Positions 1 to 7,859 of a stretch of DNA of 15,083 nt are shown piece by piece. Origin of the DNA: JABDDM01 sp038240295. GTDB lineage: Bacteria > Bacteroidota > Ignavibacteria > Palsa-1295. The stretch lies in the NCBI GenBank assembly GCA_038240295.1, contig JBBSDW010000086.1, forward strand, positions 1 through 15,083. The letters run 5' to 3'. The notes under the pieces are model-generated. The model ran no database searches and had not been told where the DNA came from. It worked only from the letters and a program-made list of their open reading frames with translations. Position 1 is the first letter of the stretch; every line of letters begins with the position of its first letter. Position numbers and translations under genes: made by a program.

Positions 1-1111
1 CGCCCTGGATATTACTGAACTCCTGCCTCCAATCGCCACTACCCAACTTTCGAAAGATCGCGACTGCGTTCGATGTCCCACGAACTCGCTGATGAAACGT
101 CCAGAGCATATAGGTGACGTTTTGATCTGTCACCGAACGGCCCGTCACAGAATTATCGGGCAATCCATACAGGATCAGAAATCTCCCCGGATCGGTATCG
201 ACTCCCAAACGCTGCGATCTCGAAAATCTCGCATTCGCGATCGCCACTCGCGAATAAAATTCTGCCTCGACATCTCCGCCCTTTCCGCTTACGGCCTGTT
301 CGCGTTTTGCCCAGAACGAACGCAACCAAAGATCGAGATCGTCCTTTGCGGCAATGCCATCGAAATCGCGAAGCTCTTCATCGGTCGCGATATACTTCAG
401 CCCGGCTCTCAGCGAATCTTTTTTCGTCAGCTCTTTCGGTCCTGCGACGAGCGAAAACGAAATACCTGCTTCGACGCCAAACCACAACAGCGGCTTCAGT
501 GGCGAAATAGAATCGATGCGCCGATTGCCTCGGTATTCCGCGACAAGCCGAACTTCCTCACCGATCGAATTCCCAAACCACGAATGCGTCAGCGCCAGTC
601 GGGCACCGGTCTGAAATGCTTGCGGCTCCAGACCTTCGTCGAAAAAGATGACCTGAGCATCGAGCGCAAAACTGCTCGTAGGTGAACTCGATTTGACCGG
701 CAGCCTTGCACCAAGGCCGATCTCCGAAGAGAACCTGGGTGTGAATCCCGCATGACCTCCGATCAAAAATCCAAGCCCGCCTTCGGGCGCCGCATAGAAA
801 TCAAGGCCAAGCGTCGGCTCAAAGATCGGCTCGTAATCTGTGAGATTCGTAAACTGCCAGTATAATCCAGCGCCGCCAGTTACGATGCCGCGCAGGATCT
901 TATCGTGACGCACGCTCGGAGCGTCGTGTGGACCGAAGAGCATCCTCGCAACCGAATCGGAATTCGTTGTATCCCGATGTACACTTGTGCTAGGCGATTG
1001 AGCACGCAGCATGGCCGGATCAATATTCCAAAGAACGAAGAGCAGGCCAACGGTGGCAGCTACTCGAAGCACGAGCGAAGTGCGAACAGAGCGAGCGAGC
1101 GAGGTTCGCAC
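1..1111 (-). CDS. Secreted GWxTD-domain protein with beta-barrel-like N-terminal half (partial, 3' end outside window)
   Basis: Translating the minus strand from a GTG at 1111 gives about 370 codons with no stop before the window edge, so the C-terminus is missing. Residues 1-38 look like a signal peptide (Arg-rich start, hydrophobic AATVGLLFVLW, then AQS). Residues about 70-225 are rich in alternating Gly/aromatic/polar strands (e.g. GGAGLYWQF, EIGLGARLPV, FGVEAGISF), as in outer-membrane barrels. Residues about 240-370 match the GWxTD domain: WLRSFWAKRE, EFYSRVAIANARF, then GVDTDPGRFLILYGLPD, where the signature Trp is Val and the Arg after TD is Pro. Function of this domain family is unknown. 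A TTG at 1159, overlapping the atpA stop, is an alternative start that adds 16 residues; neither start has a clear ribosome site. It follows atpA by 44 bp, where atpG would be expected. Domain call is confident; barrel call is inference. Confidence 0.82.
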   Translation of the reverse strand, partial: MRTSLARSVRTSLVLRVAATVGLLFVLWNIDPAMLRAQSPSTSVHRDTTNSDSVARMLFGPHDAPSVRHDKILRGIVTGGAGLYWQFTNLTDYEPIFEPTLGLDFYAAPEGGLGFLIGGHAGFTPRFSSEIGLGARLPVKSSSPTSSFALDAQVIFFDEGLEPQAFQTGARLALTHSWFGNSIGEEVRLVAEYRGNRRIDSISPLKPLLWFGVEAGISFSLVAGPKELTKKDSLRAGLKYIATDEELRDFDGIAAKDDLDLWLRSFWAKREQAVSGKGGDVEAEFYSRVAIANARFSRSQRLGVDTDPGRFLILYGLPDNSVTGRSVTDQNVTYMLWTFHQRVRGTSNAVAIFRKLGSGDWRQEFSNIQG

Positions 1112-1155
1112 CTGGCTTAATTTATTTCGGAGCAGTTGGAAGCTTCCAACAATGC

Positions 1156-2700
<1,545 letters not shown>

Positions 2701-2737
2701 ACTGGTATTCTTTTATCAAAAACGTTGAATCAAAATT

Positions 2738-3529
2738 TTATCTGTCGATGTCTGCAGGTACGCCATCTCCCACAGGAGGTCCAGGCTCAACGCCGCGGAC
2801 GAGGTCGATCAATTCGGATGTCACAACGATCGTCTGACCTTTTTTTCTTCCGGGCGCACGCATGACAGTTTTGACGACACCAACATTCGGTACAAAATAT
2901 TTATCGAGCTCGATTTGGCCAAGGCGTGTAACGGTCGCGAGCGCATTTTCATAACTTCCGAACGGCACCTTCACCGTCTCCTTTTTCGAGACGATCTCCG
3001 TCCGTGCGGAATCTTCAACTTTTTCGAGCCAGCGATTGCCAACCTTCAGCGGACCGACGAGCAGTACGCGATTCTGATTGTTGTTGATCGAATTGTTGAA
3101 GACCGCCATGATGATCGAATCATCGACGTAGTAATTCGAAACAGCGGAATCGGCGCGGGTGCTCTCTAAGCCGCGCCAGCTTTTTGCCGTACAGGTCAGC
3201 AGCGGCAAACCCTGGAATGTCTTATTCGAATTCGAGATGATCGTCTCTTTGCTCCAGAGGCTATCGCTTGAAAGAATGTTATTTTGAGCATCATAGAGTC
3301 GCTCTACGATCTTCATTTTCCAGCTTGAGCCAATTGTCTGCGGATAGAAATAATTGCCGACGGAGCCTGAGCCGAGATTAAAGGTCGGACGAAAGCTGGA
3401 ATGTGCCGTGTCAAGCGAAATGGAAGGCTTGAGCACCAACGGTTTTTTATGCTGTGCGGCTGCACGCTCGGTCAGGGACGCAAGCGAGCTAAGAAGGATC
3501 AGAAGTAGAAGTACACTTCCTCGATACAT
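2738..3529 (-). CDS. Secreted protein of unknown function (TapB/DUF3108-like?) inside the atp cluster
   Basis: A 263-residue protein with an N-terminal signal peptide (MYRGSVLLLLILLSSLASL, probable cleavage after AAA near residue 25). The body has two copies of a pattern common in Bacteroidota secreted proteins: YFYPQTIGSSWKM (60-72) and VGPLKVGNRWLEK (158-170), followed by KVPFGSYENALAT (187-199) and KYFVPNVGVVKT (210-221). This 'tract start, GxxW, VPxGxYxNAL, yxxxVGvVK' order resembles TapB/DUF3108-like proteins, but this family name is from memory and unverified. The C-terminus is Pro/Gly-rich with no recognisable type IX sorting domain. It starts 5 bp after the atpH stop and ends 37 bp before atpA, so it is almost certainly cotranscribed with ATP synthase. 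It is not a known ATP synthase subunit; a role in the complex would be speculation. Confidence 0.8.
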   Translation of the reverse strand: MYRGSVLLLLILLSSLASLTERAAAQHKKPLVLKPSISLDTAHSSFRPTFNLGSGSVGNYFYPQTIGSSWKMKIVERLYDAQNNILSSDSLWSKETIISNSNKTFQGLPLLTCTAKSWRGLESTRADSAVSNYYVDDSIIMAVFNNSINNNQNRVLLVGPLKVGNRWLEKVEDSARTEIVSKKETVKVPFGSYENALATVTRLGQIELDKYFVPNVGVVKTVMRAPGRKKGQTIVVTSELIDLVRGVEPGPPVGDGVPADIDR

Positions 3530-3534
3530 TCTTT

Positions 3535-4089
3535 TTAATTCAAAATCGCAGAACCGCCGTGACGGAACTGCTCGCGTAAGACTTCCAACTGGTGGCGAAG
3601 GCTCGCGTCGATGAGCGTGTCGCCGATGCGGGCAACGAATCCGCCACGGATCGCTGGATCCACCGTGAAGGTCGGCGTTACTTTCTTCCCGAGCATCGTC
3701 TCAAGCTTCGTCGTAATTTCGTTGCGCTCTTCCTCGCGAAGCTCGACTGCCGACTCGACACTTGCGTTCAGTACGCCGCGCTTCATCTCGTAGAGCGAAC
3801 GAAATTCGACCGTCGTCTCGGCCAACAGGCCTTCGCGCTGCTTCTTTACGAGAAGCGTAATAAAGCTCATTGTCTCTTTCGAGATCTGTTTCTTGAAGAT
3901 CTCCTCAAGAACCCGCGACTTGACGTCTGGTTTCACAACTGGGGAAGCGAGCAGGCTGCGAAGCTCGCGCGAACCGGCGAGCGTCATGCCGATCGCTTCC
4001 ATGTCGCCAAAGATCAGATCGACCTTGTCGAGCTGTTCGGCTGCTTCGAAAAGCGCCAGTGCGTATCGTTCGGCTGCGCGTTTGTTCAT
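3535..4089 (-). CDS. atpH: F1Fo ATP synthase subunit delta (OSCP)
   Basis: Stator subunit that joins the b-subunit stalk to the top of the F1 head. The 184-residue protein has the usual family length and layout: N-terminal six-helix domain beginning NKRAAERYALALFEAAEQ, central helix ending in VEFRSLYEMKRGVL, and C-terminal domain with VTPTFTVDPAIRGGFVARIG followed by the conserved closing pattern DTLIDASLRHQLEVLREQF. The ATG lies 3 bp after the atpF stop, and the next gene begins 5 bp after its own stop, which indicates tight cotranscription. Nothing looks damaged. Confidence 0.97.
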   Translation of the reverse strand: MNKRAAERYALALFEAAEQLDKVDLIFGDMEAIGMTLAGSRELRSLLASPVVKPDVKSRVLEEIFKKQISKETMSFITLLVKKQREGLLAETTVEFRSLYEMKRGVLNASVESAVELREEERNEITTKLETMLGKKVTPTFTVDPAIRGGFVARIGDTLIDASLRHQLEVLREQFRHGGSAILN

Positions 4090-4092
4090 TGA

Positions 4093-4584
4093 TTAATTGA
4101 GTGTTGTCGGAAGTCCGGCAATCATTTGATGAACGACCTTGCGATGACGTTCATCGTTCATGTTCTCGTCGAGCAATTTGCCGGTCGCCATGATCGCGAG
4201 TTCGGCTGCTTCACTTCGGAGTTGCTGCAACGCTGTTTGTGTGTCGCGTTTGATCTCGGCCTTTGCATGTTCGAGCAATTGCTTCGATTCTTCCTGTGCC
4301 TTCGCCATTAAGTCCTGGCGCATTTTCTCCGCATATTCGCGGCCTTCGCGAAGTGCCTTCTGCACTTCTTCTTCGGCACGAGCGCGCTCAAGCTTGTTTT
4401 CGGCAATCATTCGCTCGGCATCGGCACGAGCCTGCTCGGCACGCTGCAGCGAGTCGGCGATCGCCTGTTCGCGGTTTTTGAGCGATGCAAGCAACGGCTT
4501 CCATCCAAGCTTCGTCAAAAGACCAAGCAGGATGAAGAAGATGATGAATGTCCAGATCGTTAATCCGGGGTTGATATCAAGCAT
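4093..4584 (-). CDS. atpF: F1Fo ATP synthase subunit b
   Basis: Peripheral-stalk subunit: one N-terminal membrane helix and a long cytoplasmic helix that dimerises and binds delta. I chose the ATG at 4584 (MLDINPGLTIWTF...), giving 163 residues. The reading frame stays open further upstream to 4650, but those 22 extra residues are basic, run into the intercistronic region and are not family-like. A GAAGGA motif sits just before the chosen ATG, with unusually short spacing. Residues about 8-28 (LTIWTFIIFFILLGLLTKLG) are the membrane helix; the W-K-P after it is typical. Residues about 35-145 are Ala/Glu/Arg/Lys-rich coiled coil (REQAIADSLQRAEQARADAE...). It is separated from atpE by a 132-bp gap with strong stem-loops. 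Confidence 0.97.
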   Translation of the reverse strand: MLDINPGLTIWTFIIFFILLGLLTKLGWKPLLASLKNREQAIADSLQRAEQARADAERMIAENKLERARAEEEVQKALREGREYAEKMRQDLMAKAQEESKQLLEHAKAEIKRDTQTALQQLRSEAAELAIMATGKLLDENMNDERHRKVVHQMIAGLPTTLN

Positions 4585-4654
4585 GTTCCTTCGGCGAAAA
4601 GCGTGAACTGCAGTTAAAAAGCGAGCGATGACATTGGAGCCAGGATGCAAACGA

Positions 4655-4690
4655 TGCGGGAAGGCTTCGCGTACGAAGTAACTTCCCGCA
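4655..4690 (-). promoter_or_regulatory. Strong intercistronic stem-loop between atpE and atpF
   Basis: A perfect 9-bp outer stem (TGCGGGAAG at 4655-4663 with CTTCCCGCA at 4682-4690) encloses a 5-bp inner stem (CTTCG at 4665-4669 with CGAAG at 4674-4678) and a 4-base loop, with a 1x3 internal loop between them. On the transcribed strand no T-run follows, so it is not a standard intrinsic terminator. It lies in the 132-bp atpE-atpF gap. Protecting the upstream atpE message or attenuating read-through is a plausible role because c is needed in many more copies than b. The structure is visible; the role is inferred. Confidence 0.7.
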
Positions 4691-4708
4691 ACGCCATCAA
4701 CTCCGGTC

Positions 4709-4727
4709 CCTCGAAATTACTTCGAGG
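4709..4727 (-). promoter_or_regulatory. Hairpin carrying the atpE stop codon in its loop
   Basis: CCTCGAA at 4709-4715 pairs with TTCGAGG at 4721-4727 (7 bp), with the five-base loop 4716-4720. The atpE TAA (4717-4719) lies in that loop, so a terminating ribosome would open the hairpin. Together with the stem-loop at 4655-4690 it forms a tandem pair at the atpE 3' end. Confidence 0.55.
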
Positions 4728-4944
4728 AAAGAATGATGCAAATAACAAGTGCGAAGAGCGCGATACCTTCGATAAGCGCGGCCGCGATGATCATCGTCGT
4801 GCGAAGTCCACCGGCCATTTCCGGCTGACGACCCGATGCTTCGAGTGCGGCCGTTGCGAGCTTACCGATGCCAAGACCAGCGCCGATAACTGCGAGTGAT
4901 GCGCCAAGACCCGCTGCGAGATAGGCAAAAGCTGATGCGTTCAT
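4717..4944 (-). CDS. atpE: F1Fo ATP synthase subunit c
   Basis: Proteolipid of the rotating membrane ring. The 75 residues form two membrane helices (about 6-33 and 48-72) joined by the conserved polar loop RQPE at 39-42. The glycine-rich first helix (GAGLGIG) is typical. E59 (ALIEGIALFAL) is the ion-binding carboxylate. In sodium-binding rings the carboxylate is followed by Ser and there is a Gln in helix 1 and a Tyr five residues after the carboxylate; here those positions are G60, I26 and F64, so a proton-coupled ring is likely. The ATG has no Shine-Dalgarno; the 68-bp leader contains a T/A-rich stretch that could act as a translation enhancer. The stop lies inside a hairpin. Confidence 0.98.
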   Translation of the reverse strand: MNASAFAYLAAGLGASLAVIGAGLGIGKLATAALEASGRQPEMAGGLRTTMIIAAALIEGIALFALVICIILSSK

Positions 4945-5012
4945 AGTAAAGTGTTCGTTGTGTTTGAGTTGATGGATGCTAAGAATACAAAACTTTTTTA
5001 GTGAGCGAATCG

Positions 5013-6155
5013 CTACACCGTGATCTCACCTTGCGGTACTCCATGACCTTCTTCATGCGCATGCTCGTGCACCATCATACCAATGAAGAGAGCCGAGAGC
5101 ATCGTGAAGATATAAGCCTGTAGGAACGCAACAAGCAATTCAAGCAAATTGATGAACAGCGCGAACGGCACCGATACGAACGAGCCGACGAGCACCGACT
5201 TGAACAAAAATGCTAACCCGATAAGCGAAACGATCACGATATGCCCGGCAGTCATGTTCGCAAATAAACGAACGGCAAGCGCGAAGGGCTTCGTGAAGAG
5301 ACCCATGATCTCAATCGGGATCATGATCAGGATCAGAATGATCTTGAGCGCGATCGGAAGTTCCATCTCGTGAAGTCCGCCGGTCAAATGCAGGAAGTAT
5401 CCCTTCACTCCCATCGAGCGCATGCCCGTTGCCTGCGTTACAAAGAAGGTACAGAGCGCGAGCGCTGCAGTTACGCTTACGGCTCCGGTCGGAGTGTGTC
5501 CGAATGGGACAAGTCCGATCAAATTCATCATCAGGATGAAAAAGAAGATCGTCAGGAAGAACGGCATTAAAGGCTCGGCGTACTTCGCGTCGATCGCCGG
5601 AAGCACGACTTCATCACGAATGAAGATCATCAGCACTTCGACAAGGTTGCGAAGTCCCTGTGGCACCAACGATTTCTTAGCCTTGCTTGCGGCTGCCCGG
5701 ACAACGAGCAACAGCAAGAGTGACGAGAACACCATGAAGAACACGTTCGCCGTGATCGACATGTCGAACGTTAGCGGCTTGCCATCTTTGCGAACTGCTT
5801 TGCCATGAACGCCAGCTTCGTAAGCGCCGCTCGATTCAAGCGATTTTTCCGATGCGAAGAAATGTGAACCATCGGCATCCCAGAAGATATAAGGAAGCGG
5901 CACATGACCGATCGGGTCGAAATGAAGTTCGTGGCTATCGGCAAGATGGTCGAGGAGTTCTACGAATACTCCACCTTCTTTTGGCGCACCCGCAGCGGGT
6001 ACACCGGCAACGGGTACACCGGCAACGGGTACACCGGCAACGGTCGCTTCGGTCTTGGCCATCGCCGAATCGACGACATCGCCTGTCTGCACCGCGGTTG
6101 ATTGAGCGATGAGACCCGAAGATTGTGCCGAACCGTATGCAGTGCTGCTTGCCAT
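5013..6155 (-). CDS. atpB: F1Fo ATP synthase subunit a, with repetitive N-terminal extension
   Basis: Membrane stator subunit that carries the proton half-channels beside the c-ring. At 380 residues it is longer than the ~270-residue E. coli protein. Residues 1-60 are low-complexity Ala/Gly/Val/Pro with a short tandem repeat (VAGVP units at 39-53). Residues 75-135 match the extra domain found before the first helix in Bacteroidota/Chlorobi (HVPLPYIFW ... DMSITANVFF). Membrane helices follow from about 136. The essential Arg is R296 in AVRLFANMTAGH. The E. coli Glu219/His245 pair appears swapped: H305 and E339 (NLLELLVAFLQAYIF). The C-terminus is His/Glu-rich (HEHAHEEGHG). Its ATG overlaps the preceding TAA by one base, indicating coupling. 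Confidence 0.98.
   Translation of the reverse strand: MASSTAYGSAQSSGLIAQSTAVQTGDVVDSAMAKTEATVAGVPVAGVPVAGVPAAGAPKEGGVFVELLDHLADSHELHFDPIGHVPLPYIFWDADGSHFFASEKSLESSGAYEAGVHGKAVRKDGKPLTFDMSITANVFFMVFSSLLLLLVVRAAASKAKKSLVPQGLRNLVEVLMIFIRDEVVLPAIDAKYAEPLMPFFLTIFFFILMMNLIGLVPFGHTPTGAVSVTAALALCTFFVTQATGMRSMGVKGYFLHLTGGLHEMELPIALKIILILIMIPIEIMGLFTKPFALAVRLFANMTAGHIVIVSLIGLAFLFKSVLVGSFVSVPFALFINLLELLVAFLQAYIFTMLSALFIGMMVHEHAHEEGHGVPQGEITV
5997..6041. repeat. 15-bp tandem repeat in atpB (three perfect copies)
   Basis: The unit gggtacaccggcaac occurs three times without change, with a degenerate copy just before it at lower coordinates. It is in frame and encodes VAGVP on the minus strand. Because the unit is a multiple of three and the copies are identical, copy number could change without breaking the gene. 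Confidence 0.95.
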
Positions 6156-6601
6156 TATTCGCCGACCAGTAAACCTTTTTTGTGGACGTACATGATCTCG
6201 ACTACGAGATAGCTGAAATAATTGATGATCATCCCGGCTGCCATGCCGATCGCATCAAACTTCAAAAAGAACAACCCGACTGCGAACGCAAAAAGAAGGT
6301 TAAACATCCGCACGATCACCATCCCAAGTGCGACCGACATAAACACGTCCTTTGGCTGTTCGAAGGCCCATTCGGTGATCAAAAAGCTGATGATGCTCGA
6401 AACCGTGCAGAGCGCCATTCCGAAGATCGCCCCTTTCGTAAAACTTGCTGTCGAATAGATAGAGGTCGCGATGGCAACCGTCAGATAGAGGGCGATGGTA
6501 ACTCCCGAAAACCAGATGACGAACCCACGAGCTGCCTGCTTCGATTTTACTGCGACAGAATGCTGCCTTGCGTCTAAGTTCAGTACGTGTTCTAAGTTCA
6601 A
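6155..6601 (-). CDS. AtpI-like four-helix membrane protein preceding atpB
   Basis: A 148-residue protein with four predicted membrane helices (about 27-47, 56-76, 86-110, 117-138) and short basic ends. Position (directly before atpB, stop overlapping its ATG) and topology match the 'ATP synthase subunit I' type of accessory protein thought to help c-ring assembly; the sequence itself carries no motif I recognise with certainty. The start is a TTG: an in-frame stop lies seven codons upstream, and no ATG occurs before the first helix. No Shine-Dalgarno is seen. It could equally be a lineage-specific Fo accessory protein of unknown function. Confidence 0.75.
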   Translation of the reverse strand: MNLEHVLNLDARQHSVAVKSKQAARGFVIWFSGVTIALYLTVAIATSIYSTASFTKGAIFGMALCTVSSIISFLITEWAFEQPKDVFMSVALGMVIVRMFNLLFAFAVGLFFLKFDAIGMAAGMIINYFSYLVVEIMYVHKKGLLVGE

Positions 6602-6659
6602 ACCCGTTGTTTTCGGTTAGTTTAAGGGATTTTAGCCGGAATTCGAGCGACCGATCTAT

Positions 6660-6688
6660 TTGGCTCTTCTTCTATGAAGATTCGCCAA
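6660..6688 (-). promoter_or_regulatory. Intercistronic hairpin between atpZ-like gene and AtpI-like gene
   Basis: TTGGC (6660-6664) pairs with GCCAA (6684-6688), and TCTTC (6668-6672) with GAAGA (6676-6680), around a 3-base loop and a symmetrical 3x3 internal loop. It lies in the 168-bp gap that is the longest in the atp cluster. On the transcribed strand no T-run follows it, so it is a folding element and not an obvious terminator. Confidence 0.4.
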
Positions 6689-6769
6689 AAAATCCTGGCT
6701 TTCTGATCGCTCCTACCCCCACGAAAGCGACCTAAATAGTCAACCAATATGTGGGTAGCGCGCTCCAAA

Positions 6770-7111
6770 TCACTTTTTAGGCCAATTCGTTTCCTCTTTG
6801 CGAGACAATCTCAAGGCGGTCACAATAAAGTAGACAAGCGACAAAACCGCCCCCGTCCCCGCCATGATCCCAAGCCACAGCGGAGAGCTGTTGTTGGCTT
6901 TATCGATAAAGTAACCGATCGCGCAGAAAGCTGCGATGGAGAACGCAAGCTGAATCCCGAGGGTCAGATAAGGCCCCGATTCCTTCATCGCTTCGCGATA
7001 ATTCTTCGAATCGTCGTCGTTGTTCCGGAAATGCACAAGCGAGTGGGTCGCTTGTTCATGCGCATACGCCTTGATCGCGTCGTCGCCTTTTGGGTCTTCA
7101 GGGTCGATCAT
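6770..7111 (-). CDS. atpZ: AtpZ/AtpI-family ATP synthase accessory protein
   Basis: A small two-helix membrane protein encoded first in the atp cluster. With the ATG at 7111 it has 113 residues: a charged N-terminus, helix 1 at about 47-69 (TLGIQLAFSIAAFCAIGYFIDK) and helix 2 at about 76-100 (LWLGIMAGTGAVLSLVYFIV). The spacing 'GYFIDK ... P ... G ... G' between the helices is typical of the AtpZ/putative F0F1-ATPase subunit family, whose members have been linked to magnesium/calcium transport and c-ring assembly. The frame is open back to a TTG at 7207, but those 32 extra residues are Cys-rich and unlike the family, so I prefer the ATG. No good ribosome site precedes it. Symbol is tentative because atpI is also used for such proteins. 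Confidence 0.78.
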   Translation of the reverse strand: MIDPEDPKGDDAIKAYAHEQATHSLVHFRNNDDDSKNYREAMKESGPYLTLGIQLAFSIAAFCAIGYFIDKANNSSPLWLGIMAGTGAVLSLVYFIVTALRLSRKEETNWPKK

Positions 7112-7209
7112 TGAAGAAGAGTATAAGGTGGCACCTGTCGTTGGACATAAAGAACATAAATTGAGGAAGTGAAAGTTCCCCGTTTCGCACCTCCTTATAT
7201 TTGACAACT

Positions 7210-7246
7210 GTCTGAACCTTGATTTTAAGAGATTTTAGAGATTAAG
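7210..7246 (+). repeat. 37-bp dispersed repeat, copy A
   Basis: Begins GTCTGAACCTTGATTTTAAG and ends GATTAAG. Inside, a GATTTTA/GATTTTAGA/GATTAAGA pattern is iterated. It differs at two positions from copy B (8956-8992) and at two from copy C (11175-11211). It sits just upstream of the atp cluster, next to the likely promoter region of atpZ. Confidence 0.9.
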
Positions 7247-7359
7247 AGTGATCTTGAAGTTTCGACAATGTAGGAATTGAGAGAAGCTTAGAAGTATAGA
7301 ACGGCTTGACCTGATGAGACTGTAGCGAAAGTAAGAATTGAGATCATGACCTTGAGACC

Positions 7360-7784
7360 ATGCCCATCGACGAAAGCAAACATCCGGATTCTCCTCTGAC
7401 ACGCCGGATTATCGGGTGCGCCATGCAAGTGCATCGTGCGCTTGGCAATGGCTTTTAGGAGGTTATTTATCATCGTGCACTCGAACTCGAGTTTCGGTAC
7501 GCCGGGATTACGAACTCGCGCGAGCAAGACATGCCGAATTATTATCGCGGCGAGAAGATTGGGATACGACGGGTTGATTCCTCGTCGAAGACAGAATATC
7601 AGTCGAACTCAAAGCACTTATCCGCTTGGAACGAGTTCATCTCGCACAAGCAATGAATTATTTAGAAGCGTACAATCTCGAAACCGGTTTACTCATAAAT
7701 TTCGGAGCAGTGAGCCTCGAATTCAAGCGTTTAACGAATCGCAAGTTTGTCCGGCAGGCAATCCCATCACCAAAAACATCTTAA
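7360..7784 (+). pseudogene. GxxExxY-family (PD-(D/E)XK-like) pseudogene
   Basis: From the ATG at 7360 the frame reads ...RRIIGCAMQVHRALGNGF, then a TAG at 7456-7458, then EVIYHRALELEF. This is the family's defining G-x-G-F-[L]-E-x-x-Y region with the Leu codon (probably TTG) changed to a stop. It continues YYRGEKIGIRRVD and then, after loss of about one base near 7580, FLVEDRISVELKALIRLERVHLAQAMNYL and TGLLINFG, ending at TAA 7782-7784. The D...E-x-K residues of the nuclease-like fold (VD, VELK) are still recognisable. Apart from the two lesions the ~140-residue protein is complete, so decay is recent. The biological role of the family is not established. It is flanked by copy A of the 37-bp repeat and an inverted degenerate copy. 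Confidence 0.87.
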
Positions 7785-7803
7785 TCTCCTAAATCTCATA
7801 AAA
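7777..7803 (-). repeat. Degenerate inverted copy of the dispersed repeat (copy D)
   Basis: On the minus strand the sequence reads ATTTTTTATGAGATTT, then AGGAGATTAAGATG, close to the 3' two-thirds of copy B. It overlaps the last codons of the GxxExxY pseudogene and abuts the truncation point of the hicA remnant. Its opposite orientation to copy A makes the pair an inverted flank. Confidence 0.55.
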
Positions 7804-7859
7804 AATCCGAGCATTTCGAGCGCGCGACATACTTCACTGGACGAAAAGCGATCAGGCAC
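7803..7859 (-). pseudogene. Truncated HicA-like toxin remnant
   Basis: A GTG at 7859, overlapping the restored end of the HicB-like frame, opens PDRFSSSEVCRALEMLGF. This matches the N-terminus of HicA mRNA-interferase toxins (x-x-S-x-E-V-x-R-A-L-E-x-L-G-F). The expected continuation with the R-G-S-H catalytic histidine is absent: the frame runs straight into repeat copy D. I see no remaining C-terminal part on the far side of the GxxExxY cassette. The stretch is only 19 codons, so the call rests on its position next to the HicB-like gene. Confidence 0.6.

Noticed and set aside
92..685. 197-codon open frame on the plus strand
   Set aside because: The opposite strand carries the GWxTD gene with signal peptide and domain signature, so this is a shadow.
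4585..4650. Longer atpF start at 4650
   Set aside because: The added residues do not resemble subunit b, whose membrane helix begins right after the ATG at 4584.
7112..7207. Longer atpZ start (TTG at 7207)
   Set aside because: The added 32 residues are Cys-rich and not family-like; the ATG at 7111 gives the normal length.
7288..7527. 79-codon minus-strand open frame over the GxxExxY region
   Set aside because: The plus strand clearly encodes the GxxExxY pseudogene; this frame has no support.
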